From NCBI GenBank assembly GCA_036522515.1, contig DATDFQ010000044.1, positions 1 through 64,000 on the forward strand: 64,000 nucleotides of DNA. The letters are read 5' to 3'. Made by a program: the position numbers and the translations under genes. The number at the start of each line of letters is the position of its first letter. Within the stretch, counting starts at the first letter, position 1. Of this stretch, positions 36,038 to 45,339 are shown in pieces. The stretch comes from Bacteroidota bacterium. Its GTDB lineage: Bacteria > Bacteroidota > Ignavibacteria > UBA10030 > SZUA-254. The notes under the pieces are model-generated. The model was not told the origin of the DNA and did no database searches. It saw only the letters and a list, made by a program, of their open reading frames with translations.

Positions 36038-36640
36038 ATGAAAACTGGACCATCTAACCCATTGCTGCTGGCGACATTTCTGACCTTCGCTGTGTTGATA
36101 ACCGGACTCTGCTCCTGTGCCGACAACAGCGGATACACGAAAGAAATGCAGGCGAAGATTGATTCCATGCAAACGGTTCTGAAAACAATCGCCGACGGCA
36201 ATGCGACGCTCGAGAAAAACCTCGCAACATTTGACACGCTCGATTATACTGTGTTCAGCAATCAGGAATGGGTCCGGTTGCATGAAAGCCATTCGGCTGA
36301 CATCGTGGTAAACTGGCCCGACGGTCATCACACGAATGGAATCGAAAAACACATCGAAGATCTCAAAGCGATGTTCGTCTACGCCCCTGACACGAGACTA
36401 AAGGAACATCCGATCCGGATCGGCTCGGCCAACGGAGAATGGACCTGTGTCGAGGGCATCATGGAGGGAACGTTCACCAAACCGATGCCTGTCGGCAAGG
36501 GGAAATCCATCAAGCCGACCGGGAAGGCGTTCAAGCTCCCCATGTGCACGATCGGCCACTGGAAAAACGGTGTGATGATAGAAGAATCGTTGTTCTGGGA
36601 TAACCAGACGTATATGGCTCAAATAGGTTTAGCGAAGTAA
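36038..36640 (+). CDS. SnoaL/NTF2-like lipoprotein
   Basis: 200 residues. A lipoprotein signal with lipobox ITGLCSC precedes a short coiled region (KEMQAKIDSMQTVLKTIADG) and a SnoaL-like polyketide-cyclase/ester-cyclase domain (about 75-200; WVRLHESHSADIVVNWPDGH, WKNGVMIEESLFWDNQTYM). Such domains often bind small hydrophobic molecules; enzyme activity is not shown here. The start at 36038 has AGGGAG 7 bases upstream and begins the lipoprotein signal; the frame opens 32 codons earlier. It has its own promoter-like sequence and terminator. Confidence 0.85.
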   Translation: MKTGPSNPLLLATFLTFAVLITGLCSCADNSGYTKEMQAKIDSMQTVLKTIADGNATLEKNLATFDTLDYTVFSNQEWVRLHESHSADIVVNWPDGHHTNGIEKHIEDLKAMFVYAPDTRLKEHPIRIGSANGEWTCVEGIMEGTFTKPMPVGKGKSIKPTGKAFKLPMCTIGHWKNGVMIEESLFWDNQTYMAQIGLAK

Positions 36641-36670
36641 ACGCGCCTCACTCCTTCCGGGCCCTTACTC

Positions 36671-36705
36671 AAAAAAAGCCCCGCCTTTCGAGCGGGGCTT
36701 TTTTT
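36671..36705. terminator. Bidirectional intrinsic terminator
   Basis: AAAAAAAGCCCCGC, loop CTTTCGA, GCGGGGCTTTTTTT. It lies between the convergent ends of the lipoprotein gene and the minus-strand gene at 36723 and has T-runs for both strands. Confidence 0.93.
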
Positions 36706-36722
36706 ATAGGCACAGGCTCAGC

Positions 36723-37202
36723 TCACTCCTTGGACGATTCAAACCAAGGGCCGAAGTCGTCATGGATGAACTCCTTCGTCCCTTTCCGGCCTGTCAGAAT
36801 CAATGAAAGAGGGCCGCCTTCCCGTCCGAGGCGAACCGTTATGTCAAAGAAGGGGCAGCAGAGCTTTTCCTGTATCGCCCATTCGGAGACAAGATCGAAT
36901 GTCTTCCGGTCCGGCGGAAAATCGATCGCATATCCGTCCTTCAGTTCCCGGATGCCGGTGCTGAGCTTGCGGAGCATCGGACCCAGCTCATCGAAGTGGC
37001 GCTTCCTCTCCGCAGGCGAGAGTGCTTCCGGAACACAGGCAAACGGGGTCTCGGTTTTCGCCTTCTGCTTTCCCTCCGACGGCCACAGAGCGAACGCGTC
37101 TCCCGGGACGGTTGCATGATCCCGGGAATTAGTCGATTTTGCCCCGGCGATGAGTGCAAGGGTGAGGGCTAAGAGTGATGGGATTACTGATAGGTTCTTC
37201 AT
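36723..37202 (-). CDS. Exported conserved hypothetical protein with a CCPFF motif
   Basis: 159 residues with a signal peptide (MKNLSVIPSLLALTLALIAG). The mature part has a motif FACVPEALSPAERKRHFDEL, then WAIQEKLCCPFFDITVRL and a final ILTGRKGTKEFI. I do not recognise a named family. The vicinal Cys pair and the distant single Cys could bind a metal or form disulfides after export (inference). AAAGGA lies upstream of the ATG. A bidirectional terminator follows the gene. Confidence 0.7.
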   Translation of the reverse strand: MKNLSVIPSLLALTLALIAGAKSTNSRDHATVPGDAFALWPSEGKQKAKTETPFACVPEALSPAERKRHFDELGPMLRKLSTGIRELKDGYAIDFPPDRKTFDLVSEWAIQEKLCCPFFDITVRLGREGGPLSLILTGRKGTKEFIHDDFGPWFESSKE

Positions 37203-37235
37203 GGCTTTAATTCCTTTATGAAAGGTGATAATATT

Positions 37236-37345
37236 CTCGTTCCACCGCTCCGCGGTGGAACGCCTGTTTGGGCGCTCTGCGTCCCGACTATCCTGCGGCG
37301 CAGAGCGCCGCGGACTGCGTTCCCACGCAGAGCGTGGGAACGAGG
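37236..37345. repeat. Family A palindromic repeat island, copy 4
   Basis: CGTTCCACCGCTCCGCGGTG, GCGGCGCAGAGCGCCGC and the pair CGTTCCCACGCAGAGCG / inverse. The second half matches 25010-25053 base for base over the section GCGCAGAGCGCCGCGGACTG and onward. Confidence 0.85.
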
Positions 37346-37377
37346 AGCAGACAAATTTGGGGAAACCGCTCGAGGGT

Positions 37378-37791
37378 CTAGATCCGAAGGTTCAGAGTGA
37401 GGATCTCCACTCCCACATCGGGCGACGGAGGAACATTTTTCCATTCGACGAGTTGGGGTTGGAGGAGAGCTGATTGGCACCCGGGAAGAAGGGTTACGGG
37501 CTGCAACGGCTGGGGAACGCCGATCCGCAGTTGCTCGGATACGGACGTGAACGGAACGACCGAATGGCAGCAGGGCAGCGGCCTTTGCGCCGGACTTGAT
37601 TTCGTGCTGCAAAGAGTGTTCCGGGCATTGCATCCCCTCGCTTCCTTGCAGCAGTCAACCATCCGGCCCACCGTCCGCGCGAACCGGTGGATCGTCACCG
37701 TGCAAGCCAGAAAATTTGCGCTAGGTTGCGCGCTCCCGAACAGAAGGCAGAGCAGTATGGGGATGCGCAAGTACTTGTTCCGGTACGCCAT
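37378..37791 (-). CDS. Small exported cysteine-rich hypothetical protein
   Basis: About 137 residues with a signal-like start (MAYRNKYLRIPILLCLLFG). The mature part has six to eight Cys, including CCKEARGCNARNTLC and PLPCCHSVVP, and ends in a Pro-rich segment. No family is recognised. The clustered Cys suggest metal binding or disulfides. It begins 46 bases after the stop of the DUF5916 gene on the same strand and is probably cotranscribed. ATG 37791 is preferred over a TTG 12 codons upstream; no strong Shine-Dalgarno supports either. Confidence 0.6.
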   Translation of the reverse strand: MAYRNKYLRIPILLCLLFGSAQPSANFLACTVTIHRFARTVGRMVDCCKEARGCNARNTLCSTKSSPAQRPLPCCHSVVPFTSVSEQLRIGVPQPLQPVTLLPGCQSALLQPQLVEWKNVPPSPDVGVEILTLNLRI

Positions 37792-37837
37792 GCTGAAAGA
37801 ACCCGCTTTCGCGAAGAAAAGTTTCAATCCGGAGAGC

Positions 37838-40051
37838 TCACGACCTCCAGAGATATGACATCTTCAGGAAGAGTCCCTGCCGCATCACGAGAAGCCTGTC
37901 GCTCGGGACATAGTCTGTCCCGTCCCAGCTCACCTTGTCAAAGATCGATCCATATCCTATGAACACGGCTGTCCCGGGGATATAGGTGAAGGAGGCGAGA
38001 AAGTCGTTCGTAAACTCGCTCCGGTAGTCATTGTACTGGCCGATCGCGCGAAAGAAGAGATATTGATTTACCTGATAAGTCAGTTTGACGCGGGTGATTC
38101 CATAGGAGTAGAGCTTGGTGTCGACGGCGTCCGGGTAGAAATCCGTATAGATGTAGCTTCCCTCGGCAAGGAAGTTCTCCGATGGCTGGAGCGTGAGGAC
38201 CGCATTCACGACGTTGCTTTTTCCCTGCTCCGGCGTCGGGTAATAGATCGCCCTGATGCGCCGGTACAGGAGCGTCATCGCAACCTGTTTGGTGATCTGT
38301 CCCTTCAATTGCGTGTGTACGCCGCTCGTCTGAAAGAGTTCGCCGTTGAAGACCTCGGTGGAGTAGTTGAAGCGGGTTCTGTAAAGCCAATTCCCTGAAA
38401 AGAAAATGTTAAAGGCGAAATCGTCCGAAGTTTCCCAGAGCCCGCTCGGCCGGTCTTTCGTGCCGCCCGGTGAGAGTTCGAGTTCGATCCGCTGGAAGAA
38501 TTTCGAGTCCGGATAGAACTTCGGCCGGACGAATCCTATAAAGTTGACCACGCCGGTTCTTGTGATATATCCCATATCGGCTCGAAAATTCTCCGACACC
38601 TCCCGGAAATTAAGATTGTAATCGAGATTGCGCGTCCCGCTTGAGAAGCGCGCCCCGAGCGTGTTCCCTTCGACCGGTGAGCCCGCCGGATCGTCCTTCG
38701 CCCACGAAAGAAACCCGTTGCTCTCCAGAACGCCCGCGTCCGACACCCTGTACTGTTCGTCAAACCCGCCCACTCTATTATAGCCATGCTCCAGTTCTCT
38801 CCCCGCGTAGAGAAAACCGGCGTAGCTGTCGCTTGAAAGGGTCCGTTTGTATCTCAGAACCGGCACATGGATGTATCTTCCCATCGTGGGACGGTCGGGT
38901 TCAAGAACCTCGTCCATCGCATAGAGAGCCGCGAGGGTATTTCCGTTTCCGACCTTCCCGGTCAGCTTCGTGCCCAGAAACGGATCGGCGATTGTCCGGG
39001 AATAGTAGATCGTCGGATCGAGTAGATTCGCGTTCGCCCCGATATTGAAATTGTCCTGCCCCTCGAGAAAGAAGGGGCGCTTCTCGGGATAGAAGAGGCT
39101 ATAGCGCAAATTGATATCCACCTGCCCCGCGTCCGATTCCACCTGGCTGAAGTCGGGGTTGAGGGTTCCGTCGAGGATCAGGTCCGTCGTGATTCCGTAC
39201 TTCGTCGTCAGGCTCGCATTCCCTTCCTGTTTATCGCGAACGAGATCCGTGCCCTGGCGTACATTCTGACGGGTCGCGGTGACTGCCGGAAGGATCTCCA
39301 CAAGCTTGTAGTGTTCGATGCCGGGATATTCAAGCGGGTACATCTCGGTGAGAAGCGCGAAACCCTTCGCAGGATCGAGCCGCGGAAACGAGCTGTGCTC
39401 AGAGCGGCGGCTGATGAATCGCTCCAGAATGACTTCCATCACCGTCGGGTCGTCGTTCGCATACCGGAGGCTTTTCAGCGGGAGCTGCACTTCCACGGTG
39501 TACCCGATGGAATCGAGCTTCCCCGCGCTGTACCAGACGTAGTCGGGACTGAAATCTTCTATGCCTGCCGCGAAGCGGCTGTCTGCCTGAATCCCCAGGG
39601 GGTTGACATAGAAGGCGTTCAAGCCCTGCTGGTCGTTGGCGGCGTCGAGGTTGATGCAAATGAAGTCGTCTCCCGTGATTTTATCGCGTGGCGAGACCGA
39701 GGCTTTGATTTTTCCCGGATCGTCGTAACAGCGGAACGCAAAGTAGATATTCTGCCGGTCGTACGCGAGCGCCACGTCCGTCTGCTCCTTCGGAACGATG
39801 TCGTAGTCGGGGGCAAACGTCTTGAAGCCGCCAACGTGCGGGGCAAGGTTCCAGACAGGTTCGTCCAGGATGCCGTCGATGACCGGCGGAGTTGCCACAA
39901 GCACCGGATGGAGCGCGTCGAAGCGGGGGGGAGCTGGAATCACGCTATCGCCGGGCGGGAACCAGCGCGCTTCGAGAGTCGTGATGAAAAGAAAACAGGC
40001 TGCAGCCGATATGACCACAGAGCCGGCGCGGGTTCGTAACCTGGGGGTCAT
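37838..40051 (-). CDS. DUF5916 protein with CBM9-like domain, predicted outer-membrane barrel
   Basis: 737 residues. Signal segment (GSVVISAAACFLFITTLEA), then a carbohydrate-binding family 9-like domain (about 45-220; PPVIDGILDEPVWNLAPHV, VALAYDRQNIYFAFRCYDD), then the DUF5916 region (about 240-737) with many alternating beta strands, the recognisable SLFYPEKRPFFLEGQDNFN, and an end SYLWRS typical of a barrel. Function in the family is unknown; polysaccharide-related surface roles are assumed. ATG 40051 is preferred to GTG 40069 because GGAG stands 6 bases before it. A small Cys-rich exported protein follows downstream. Confidence 0.88.
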   Translation of the reverse strand: MTPRLRTRAGSVVISAAACFLFITTLEARWFPPGDSVIPAPPRFDALHPVLVATPPVIDGILDEPVWNLAPHVGGFKTFAPDYDIVPKEQTDVALAYDRQNIYFAFRCYDDPGKIKASVSPRDKITGDDFICINLDAANDQQGLNAFYVNPLGIQADSRFAAGIEDFSPDYVWYSAGKLDSIGYTVEVQLPLKSLRYANDDPTVMEVILERFISRRSEHSSFPRLDPAKGFALLTEMYPLEYPGIEHYKLVEILPAVTATRQNVRQGTDLVRDKQEGNASLTTKYGITTDLILDGTLNPDFSQVESDAGQVDINLRYSLFYPEKRPFFLEGQDNFNIGANANLLDPTIYYSRTIADPFLGTKLTGKVGNGNTLAALYAMDEVLEPDRPTMGRYIHVPVLRYKRTLSSDSYAGFLYAGRELEHGYNRVGGFDEQYRVSDAGVLESNGFLSWAKDDPAGSPVEGNTLGARFSSGTRNLDYNLNFREVSENFRADMGYITRTGVVNFIGFVRPKFYPDSKFFQRIELELSPGGTKDRPSGLWETSDDFAFNIFFSGNWLYRTRFNYSTEVFNGELFQTSGVHTQLKGQITKQVAMTLLYRRIRAIYYPTPEQGKSNVVNAVLTLQPSENFLAEGSYIYTDFYPDAVDTKLYSYGITRVKLTYQVNQYLFFRAIGQYNDYRSEFTNDFLASFTYIPGTAVFIGYGSIFDKVSWDGTDYVPSDRLLVMRQGLFLKMSYLWRS

Positions 40052-40883
40052 GAGTCTCTCCGTCTTCACAATGTTTCGGAACAGCCTTCGGGTGAACCCG
40101 CGACAGCCTGGTGATCGCGCATCGAAGGATAGATTTGATGGTCAGCCCGCAAACGGCATATTTCTCCGGGCAGGATCTTCTCCCGCCGGTGCAGGCATAT
40201 GCTTACTTGATACGAGAGAAATTTGCATTAGTTCCGCCCATCCCGGGTAGGGAGGGCCAAAATCGAGTTCATCCAATGCCGTGGATCCTCTTTTCTCCCC
40301 ATCCCGGCATGTTCCAAGGCCGGGATGGTGTTTGGTTCCCGGAACTGCATGAAAATAAGATTAAAACTTTTTCAAAAATCCCCGCCTCCGGGGATTCCCG
40401 GTTCTCATTTTTCTCATCTGAACCCCTTAGAAAATCGTGAATGTTTACGAGTGGGGCCTTTAAAAGAAATTGGAAATCTAAAAAAGATAGCCGGATTTCA
40501 AAACGCCCTCTTTTCTGCCAATATTCTAATCGCACTTTTTCTAAAATCAATTCCGCGCGGGAGCCTTCACCTTCCCATTCACCCGCATTAATCTGATGAA
40601 CTTTTGAAATTCGATGCCTGTTAGGGACGAATAGAGGGCGGCAATTCAGTTCTCTTGCGGCCCGAGGAGGGAGAGGGCGACATCTCCCGTACGCAATGTT
40701 GATGCAAATGTCGCGATGGCTTTTACCCTAGTGCTCGAGTAAATTTTGCTGTATCGTATTGAGCTTCTCTCCACCGCGATACTCCCGGCTCGCGGATGGA
40801 GTGGGGCTATTGGCTCTTTGTTCTTAAGTGTAAAGCGGAAACGCGCACAGTCTCCCGATCACAACTGCGGTTTCGCGGAACTT
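40052..40883. other. Gene-free stretch with a C-type repeat and a hairpin
   Basis: About 830 bases between divergent genes. It holds a divergent family C hairpin (CATCCCGGCATG ... GCCGGGATGG, 40295-40328) and a perfect 8-base stem AATCCCCG / CGGGGATT with a 4-base loop at 40377-40396, T-rich on the minus strand. Bases 40330-40600 are AT-richer than the surroundings. No convincing gene was seen; the open frame upstream of 40884 lacks family similarity. Confidence 0.5.
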
Positions 40884-43544
40884 ATGGAAGAAAGCAATCC
40901 TTTACACAGGGTAAGACAATTACGCGGCAACGGATCCAGGATGGGGGAAGCCGTACAGGAGCGTCCCCGTCTGACCGTGGTGTCAAAACACCGCGGTGAT
41001 GGCGACCCGTTCGATCCCTCCTCCTACACACTTGCCGGCTCAGGGATCCATCCTTCGAACGGCAGCACCGCCGATCGCCCCAGGGTACAGGGGAAGTTCA
41101 TCTTTGCCGGCCGTGAGAAACTGTATGTCAGGGGCGTGACATACGGGACATTTCGCCCCAACAGCGATGACGAGGAGTTTCCGGTCCGGCGGGTGGTAGA
41201 CCGCGATTTTGCCCTGATGGCGGATAACGGCGTCAACGCCGTCCGCACCTACACACCTCCTCCAATCTGGTTGCTCGACATCGCGCAACGGCGCGGCCTT
41301 CGGGTGATCGCCGGGCTCCCGGTCGAGCGGTCGGTGGCCTTTGTCGACTACCGGAAGTGCGCGCGTTCCATCGAGCAGATGGTCCGGACCGAAGTTCGCT
41401 TGCGCGCCGGCCACCCGGCGATCCTCTGCTATACCATCGGCAACGAAATCCCGGCTTCGATCGTCCGCTGGCATGGTGCCGGTAAAGTGGAACACTTCCT
41501 CGAACGGCTCTATTATAGCGCGAAGGGGGAAGATCCTGAGGGGCTCGTCACCTACGTCAATTACCCTTCTACCGAGTATCTCCAGCTTCCGTTCCTCGAT
41601 TTCGTCTGTTTCAATATCTATCTCGAATCCCAGAAGGCCCTGGAACCCTACATTGCCCGATTGCATAATATCGCCGGCGACCGGCCGGTCGTCATGGCCG
41701 AGATGGGGCTTGATAGTCTGAGAAACGGCGAAGAGGCTCAGGCGGAGAGCGTGGATTGGCAGGTCCGGTGTTCATTTGCCGCGGGCTGCGCCGGAGTATT
41801 CGTGTACGCCTGGACCGACGAGTGGTTCCGGGGAGGGGCTGAAGTGACGGACTGGAGTTTCGGATTGACCGACCGGGATCGGAACTCGAAACCCGCTCTT
41901 GCCGCGGTGCGGCGGGCATTCGCCGAAGTGCCGTTTGCGAAGGACATTCGATGGCCGCGTGTTTCGGTGGTCGTGTGCAGTTACAACGGCGCCCGTACCA
42001 TCCGTGATTGCCTGGACGGCCTGCAAAACCTCGACTACCCTGATTTCGAGGTGATTGTCGTAAACGACGGATCCACCGACGACACTGCGCGCATCGCCCG
42101 TGAATACGACTGCCGCGTCATCAGCACTCAAAACCGCGGGCTCAGCAGCGCCCGGAACACGGGATGGAGAGCGGCCACCGGAGAAATAGTCGCTTATATC
42201 GACGACGACGCCTACCCGGATCCCGACTGGCTGCATTACCTGGCGGTGACGTTTCTGAACCCGAGTTATGCAAATGACGCCGCGGTCGGCGGTCCCAACA
42301 TTTCTCCCTCGACCGACGGTTCGATCGCCGAGTGTGTCTCCCATGCCCCCGGGGGGCCGACGCACGTATTGCTCTCCGACCGCGTGGCGGAGCATATTCC
42401 GGGGTGCAATATGTCGTTCCGCAAGAGTTGTCTGAGGGCGATCGGCGGATTCGATTCGATGTTTCGCGTGGCGGGCGACGACGTGGACGTCTGCTGGCGC
42501 CTGCAGCGATATGGCTGGACTCTGGGCTTCAGCCCCGCCGCAGTCGTCTGGCACCACCGGCGTAATTCTGTACGCGCCTATCTCCGGCAGCAGAAGGGGT
42601 ACGGAAAGGCCGAAGCGCTCCTTGAGAAGAAGTGGCCGGAGAAATACAGCATTGCCGGCTACGCCAAATGGACCGGACGGGTCTACGGGGTCCCGTACAT
42701 TCATTGGCGCAACGGGCGCATCTACCACGGCACGTGGGGGCTGGCTCCGTTCCAGTCCCTCTATGAACCCGCCCCGACTCTCATCGACGCGCTGCCGATG
42801 ATGCCCGAGTGGTACCTTCTCATCACGGTCCTGGGAGTTCTATCGTTGCTCAGCCTTCACTGGCCCCCCCTCAGGCTTAGTTTTCCCCTGCTGGGAGTGG
42901 CTGTTGCGGCTCCGATGGTGCAGGCCACGCGAAGCGCAATTCGCGTTTCGTTCACGCATTCACCCCTTTCGCGCTTCGGCAGGGCAAAACTACGGGCCCT
43001 GACGGCAATTCTCCATGTCCTGCAGCCCGCGGCTCGTTTATGGGGGCGCCTGCGTCAGGGACTTACAATCTGGCGCAGCCGGGTCGTTTGTGGATACGCA
43101 ATCCCGCGGCCCTGGCTTGCAAATATCTGGAGCAAACACTCTCTGGCGGTGGAAGAACGGCTGCGTTCCCTGGAATCGGGAATACGCCGTTTCGGCGCCC
43201 TCCCCAGGCGGGGAGGGGAATTCGACCCCTGGGATCTGGAAGTGCGGGGAGGATTGCTGGGCTCCGCCCGGATGTTTGTCGCAGTCGAGCATCACGGCGA
43301 CGGCCAGCAGCTCCTGCGAATCCGGTCGTGGCCGCGGTGTTCCATTGTGGGTTTGGTTTTGACCGCGGTGTTCACGGTGATCACTCTCGATGCCATCGAA
43401 GATAAGAGCTGGATCGCCGTGGCGGTCCTCGGATCGATCAGCCTCGCGCTCATATCGTTCACCCTCCGGGAGTGTGCCGCGGCTACCGCCGCGTTCCTGA
43501 GCGCCGTCAGAAAAATAGAACAGGAAGAGCGCGATGACGCCTGA
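40884..43544 (+). CDS. Glycoside hydrolase (clan A-like) - glycosyltransferase family 2 fusion, membrane protein
   Basis: About 886 residues. N-terminal TIM-barrel glycosidase-like domain (about 65-350): YVRGVTYGTFRPN, acid/base Glu188 in TIGNEIPAS and nucleophile Glu273 in VMAEMGLDS, so both catalytic acids are present, in the manner of GH2/GH5. About 359-600 is a GT2 domain (VSVVVCSYNGARTI, NDGSTDDTA, YIDDDAYPDPDW, GDDVDVCWRLQRYGW). The C-terminus holds hydrophobic segments (LLITVLGVLSLLSLHWPPL; IAVAVLGSISLALISFTL), giving membrane attachment. It should build a glycan with GT2 and may trim or transglycosylate with the barrel. It overlaps the ABC exporter by 11 bases. Start uncertain: ATG 40884, ATG 40941, or an upstream TTG. 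Confidence 0.88.
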   Translation: MEESNPLHRVRQLRGNGSRMGEAVQERPRLTVVSKHRGDGDPFDPSSYTLAGSGIHPSNGSTADRPRVQGKFIFAGREKLYVRGVTYGTFRPNSDDEEFPVRRVVDRDFALMADNGVNAVRTYTPPPIWLLDIAQRRGLRVIAGLPVERSVAFVDYRKCARSIEQMVRTEVRLRAGHPAILCYTIGNEIPASIVRWHGAGKVEHFLERLYYSAKGEDPEGLVTYVNYPSTEYLQLPFLDFVCFNIYLESQKALEPYIARLHNIAGDRPVVMAEMGLDSLRNGEEAQAESVDWQVRCSFAAGCAGVFVYAWTDEWFRGGAEVTDWSFGLTDRDRNSKPALAAVRRAFAEVPFAKDIRWPRVSVVVCSYNGARTIRDCLDGLQNLDYPDFEVIVVNDGSTDDTARIAREYDCRVISTQNRGLSSARNTGWRAATGEIVAYIDDDAYPDPDWLHYLAVTFLNPSYANDAAVGGPNISPSTDGSIAECVSHAPGGPTHVLLSDRVAEHIPGCNMSFRKSCLRAIGGFDSMFRVAGDDVDVCWRLQRYGWTLGFSPAAVVWHHRRNSVRAYLRQQKGYGKAEALLEKKWPEKYSIAGYAKWTGRVYGVPYIHWRNGRIYHGTWGLAPFQSLYEPAPTLIDALPMMPEWYLLITVLGVLSLLSLHWPPLRLSFPLLGVAVAAPMVQATRSAIRVSFTHSPLSRFGRAKLRALTAILHVLQPAARLWGRLRQGLTIWRSRVVCGYAIPRPWLANIWSKHSLAVEERLRSLESGIRRFGALPRRGGEFDPWDLEVRGGLLGSARMFVAVEHHGDGQQLLRIRSWPRCSIVGLVLTAVFTVITLDAIEDKSWIAVAVLGSISLALISFTLRECAAATAAFLSAVRKIEQEERDDA

Positions 43545-45339
43545 CCGCAGCAACCTGCAGCTTTACCGGCGGTTGTGGAAGCAGGCGTTTCCCTACTGGC
43601 GGTACCTGCTTGCCATCCTCTGCCTGAGCTTGTTGTCGCCGCCGCTGGCGCTGCTCACCCCGCTCCCCCTGAAGATCGCCGTGGACAACGTCATCGGGAA
43701 ACGCCCGCTCTCCGGTTTCCTCGATACGGTTTTGCCGGAGTATTTGAAACAACCCGGTACCGGGTTGCTCCTGTTCGTCGTAGGGCTTCTCATCGGAGTC
43801 GCCGCGTTGAGCCAGGCGAGGGACTACGCGAATTCCCTCCTCACGACATATGCCGGTGAAAAGATGTTGCGCGGGTTCCGCGCGCAGTTGTTCCGGCACG
43901 TGCAGCGCCTGTCGCTTTCCTATCATGACACGAAAGGGACGGCGGATTCGACCTATCGCATCCAGTATGACGCTTCCGCCATCCAGAACATCACGGTCGA
44001 AGGGCTGGTCCCCTTCATGACTTCGTCACTCACGCTCCTCTCGATGGTCTATGTGACGACGAGGATCAATTGGCAGCTCGCCTGCGTGGCGCTTGGCGTC
44101 TCACCGGTGATTTACTTCGTCTCCCGGGCCTACCGCAGGCGGCTTCGGAGCCAGTCGAGGGAGGTCAAACGAATCGAAAGCTCGGCCCTCTCGGTGGTGC
44201 ACGAAGTACTCGGCGCCGCGCGCGTCGTGAAAGCGTTCGGCCAGGAAGATCGAGAGGAGGAGCGATTCGTCTCAAAATCGAATGAGGGCATGCGGGCACG
44301 CATTTACCTCGCCTTCGTGGAAGGAGGCTACGGGATGCTCGTGGCTCTGATTATGGCCTTCGGAATGTCTGGCGTTCTTTTTATCGGAGTAAGTGAGATC
44401 GATTCGGGCACGATGACGTTGGGCGAGCTCCTGCTGGTGATGGGATACCTGTCGCAATTATCCGTGCCGCTGAAAAACATCAGCAAGAAGGCGGCCAGCA
44501 TGCAGAATTACCTGGCCAGCGCCGAGCGCGCGTTCGCGCTTCTGGATGAATTGCCCGACGTTGTCGAACGCCCGAACGCTCTTCCTCTTTCGCGCGCCGC
44601 GGGTGCGATCTCGTTCCGCGACGTCTCCTTTTCCTATCAGAATGATCGCCCAATCCTCCGGGAACTCTCCTTCGACATCCAGCCGGGAACCTGCGTGGGG
44701 ATCTCGGGAGTGACCGGCGCCGGAAAAACGACCCTTGTGAATCTGCTCAATCGTTTCTACGATCCGCGGGCAGGCAAAATTCTTCTCGATGGCGTCGATC
44801 TGCGGGACTACAACCTGGGAGACCTGCGAAACCAGTTCGGGATGGTCCTTCAGGAGCCGGTCCTTTTCTCGACGAGCATCGCCGAGAATATTGCGTACGC
44901 AAGGCCTGACGCGGGGGAGGAGGAAATTATCCGGGCTGCGAAAGCCGCCAACGCGCACGAGTTCGTGACCCGGCTCCCCGGGGGATACGACACGCTCGTC
45001 GGCGAGCGAGGCATGCTTCTCTCCGGCGGCGAGCGCCAGCGGATTTCGATCGCCCGCGCGTTTCTCAAGGACGCTCCGATTCTGATCCTCGATGAACCGA
45101 CGGGCTCTGTCGACATCAACACCGAGGCCGCAATCGTGGACGCGATGCGGCGGCTCACCCGCGGACGAACGACGTTCATCATCGCGCACCGGCCGGGCAC
45201 TCTGAGCAACTGCCAGCTGATCCTGAGAATCGAAGGCGGATACGTCAGGACCATTGATGCCGCTTCTTACCCGGATCTCGAAGAGCTGCTCATCTCAAAA
45301 CCAAAAGAGAGAAGAGAGGTGAAGGAAGCCCATGTCTAA
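43534..45339 (+). CDS. ABC exporter, fused permease and ATPase (MsbA-like)
   Basis: 601 residues. Six-helix ABC membrane domain (about 20-320) and nucleotide-binding domain (about 350-590) with Walker A GVTGAGKTT (about 390), signature LSGGERQRISIARAF, Walker B ILILDEPTGSVD and H-loop IIAHRPG. It acts as a homodimer, exporting lipids, glycolipids, peptides or drugs. Here it lies between a GT2 fusion and sugar-type kinases, so a lipid-linked or glycosylated product is likely (inference). AGGAAG precedes the ATG, which lies within the previous gene. Confidence 0.95.
   Translation: MTPDRSNLQLYRRLWKQAFPYWRYLLAILCLSLLSPPLALLTPLPLKIAVDNVIGKRPLSGFLDTVLPEYLKQPGTGLLLFVVGLLIGVAALSQARDYANSLLTTYAGEKMLRGFRAQLFRHVQRLSLSYHDTKGTADSTYRIQYDASAIQNITVEGLVPFMTSSLTLLSMVYVTTRINWQLACVALGVSPVIYFVSRAYRRRLRSQSREVKRIESSALSVVHEVLGAARVVKAFGQEDREEERFVSKSNEGMRARIYLAFVEGGYGMLVALIMAFGMSGVLFIGVSEIDSGTMTLGELLLVMGYLSQLSVPLKNISKKAASMQNYLASAERAFALLDELPDVVERPNALPLSRAAGAISFRDVSFSYQNDRPILRELSFDIQPGTCVGISGVTGAGKTTLVNLLNRFYDPRAGKILLDGVDLRDYNLGDLRNQFGMVLQEPVLFSTSIAENIAYARPDAGEEEIIRAAKAANAHEFVTRLPGGYDTLVGERGMLLSGGERQRISIARAFLKDAPILILDEPTGSVDINTEAAIVDAMRRLTRGRTTFIIAHRPGTLSNCQLILRIEGGYVRTIDAASYPDLEELLISKPKERREVKEAHV

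Noticed and set aside
40377-40396. Hairpin as a terminator
   Set aside because: The T-run is on the minus strand only, and no minus-strand gene lies upstream of it.
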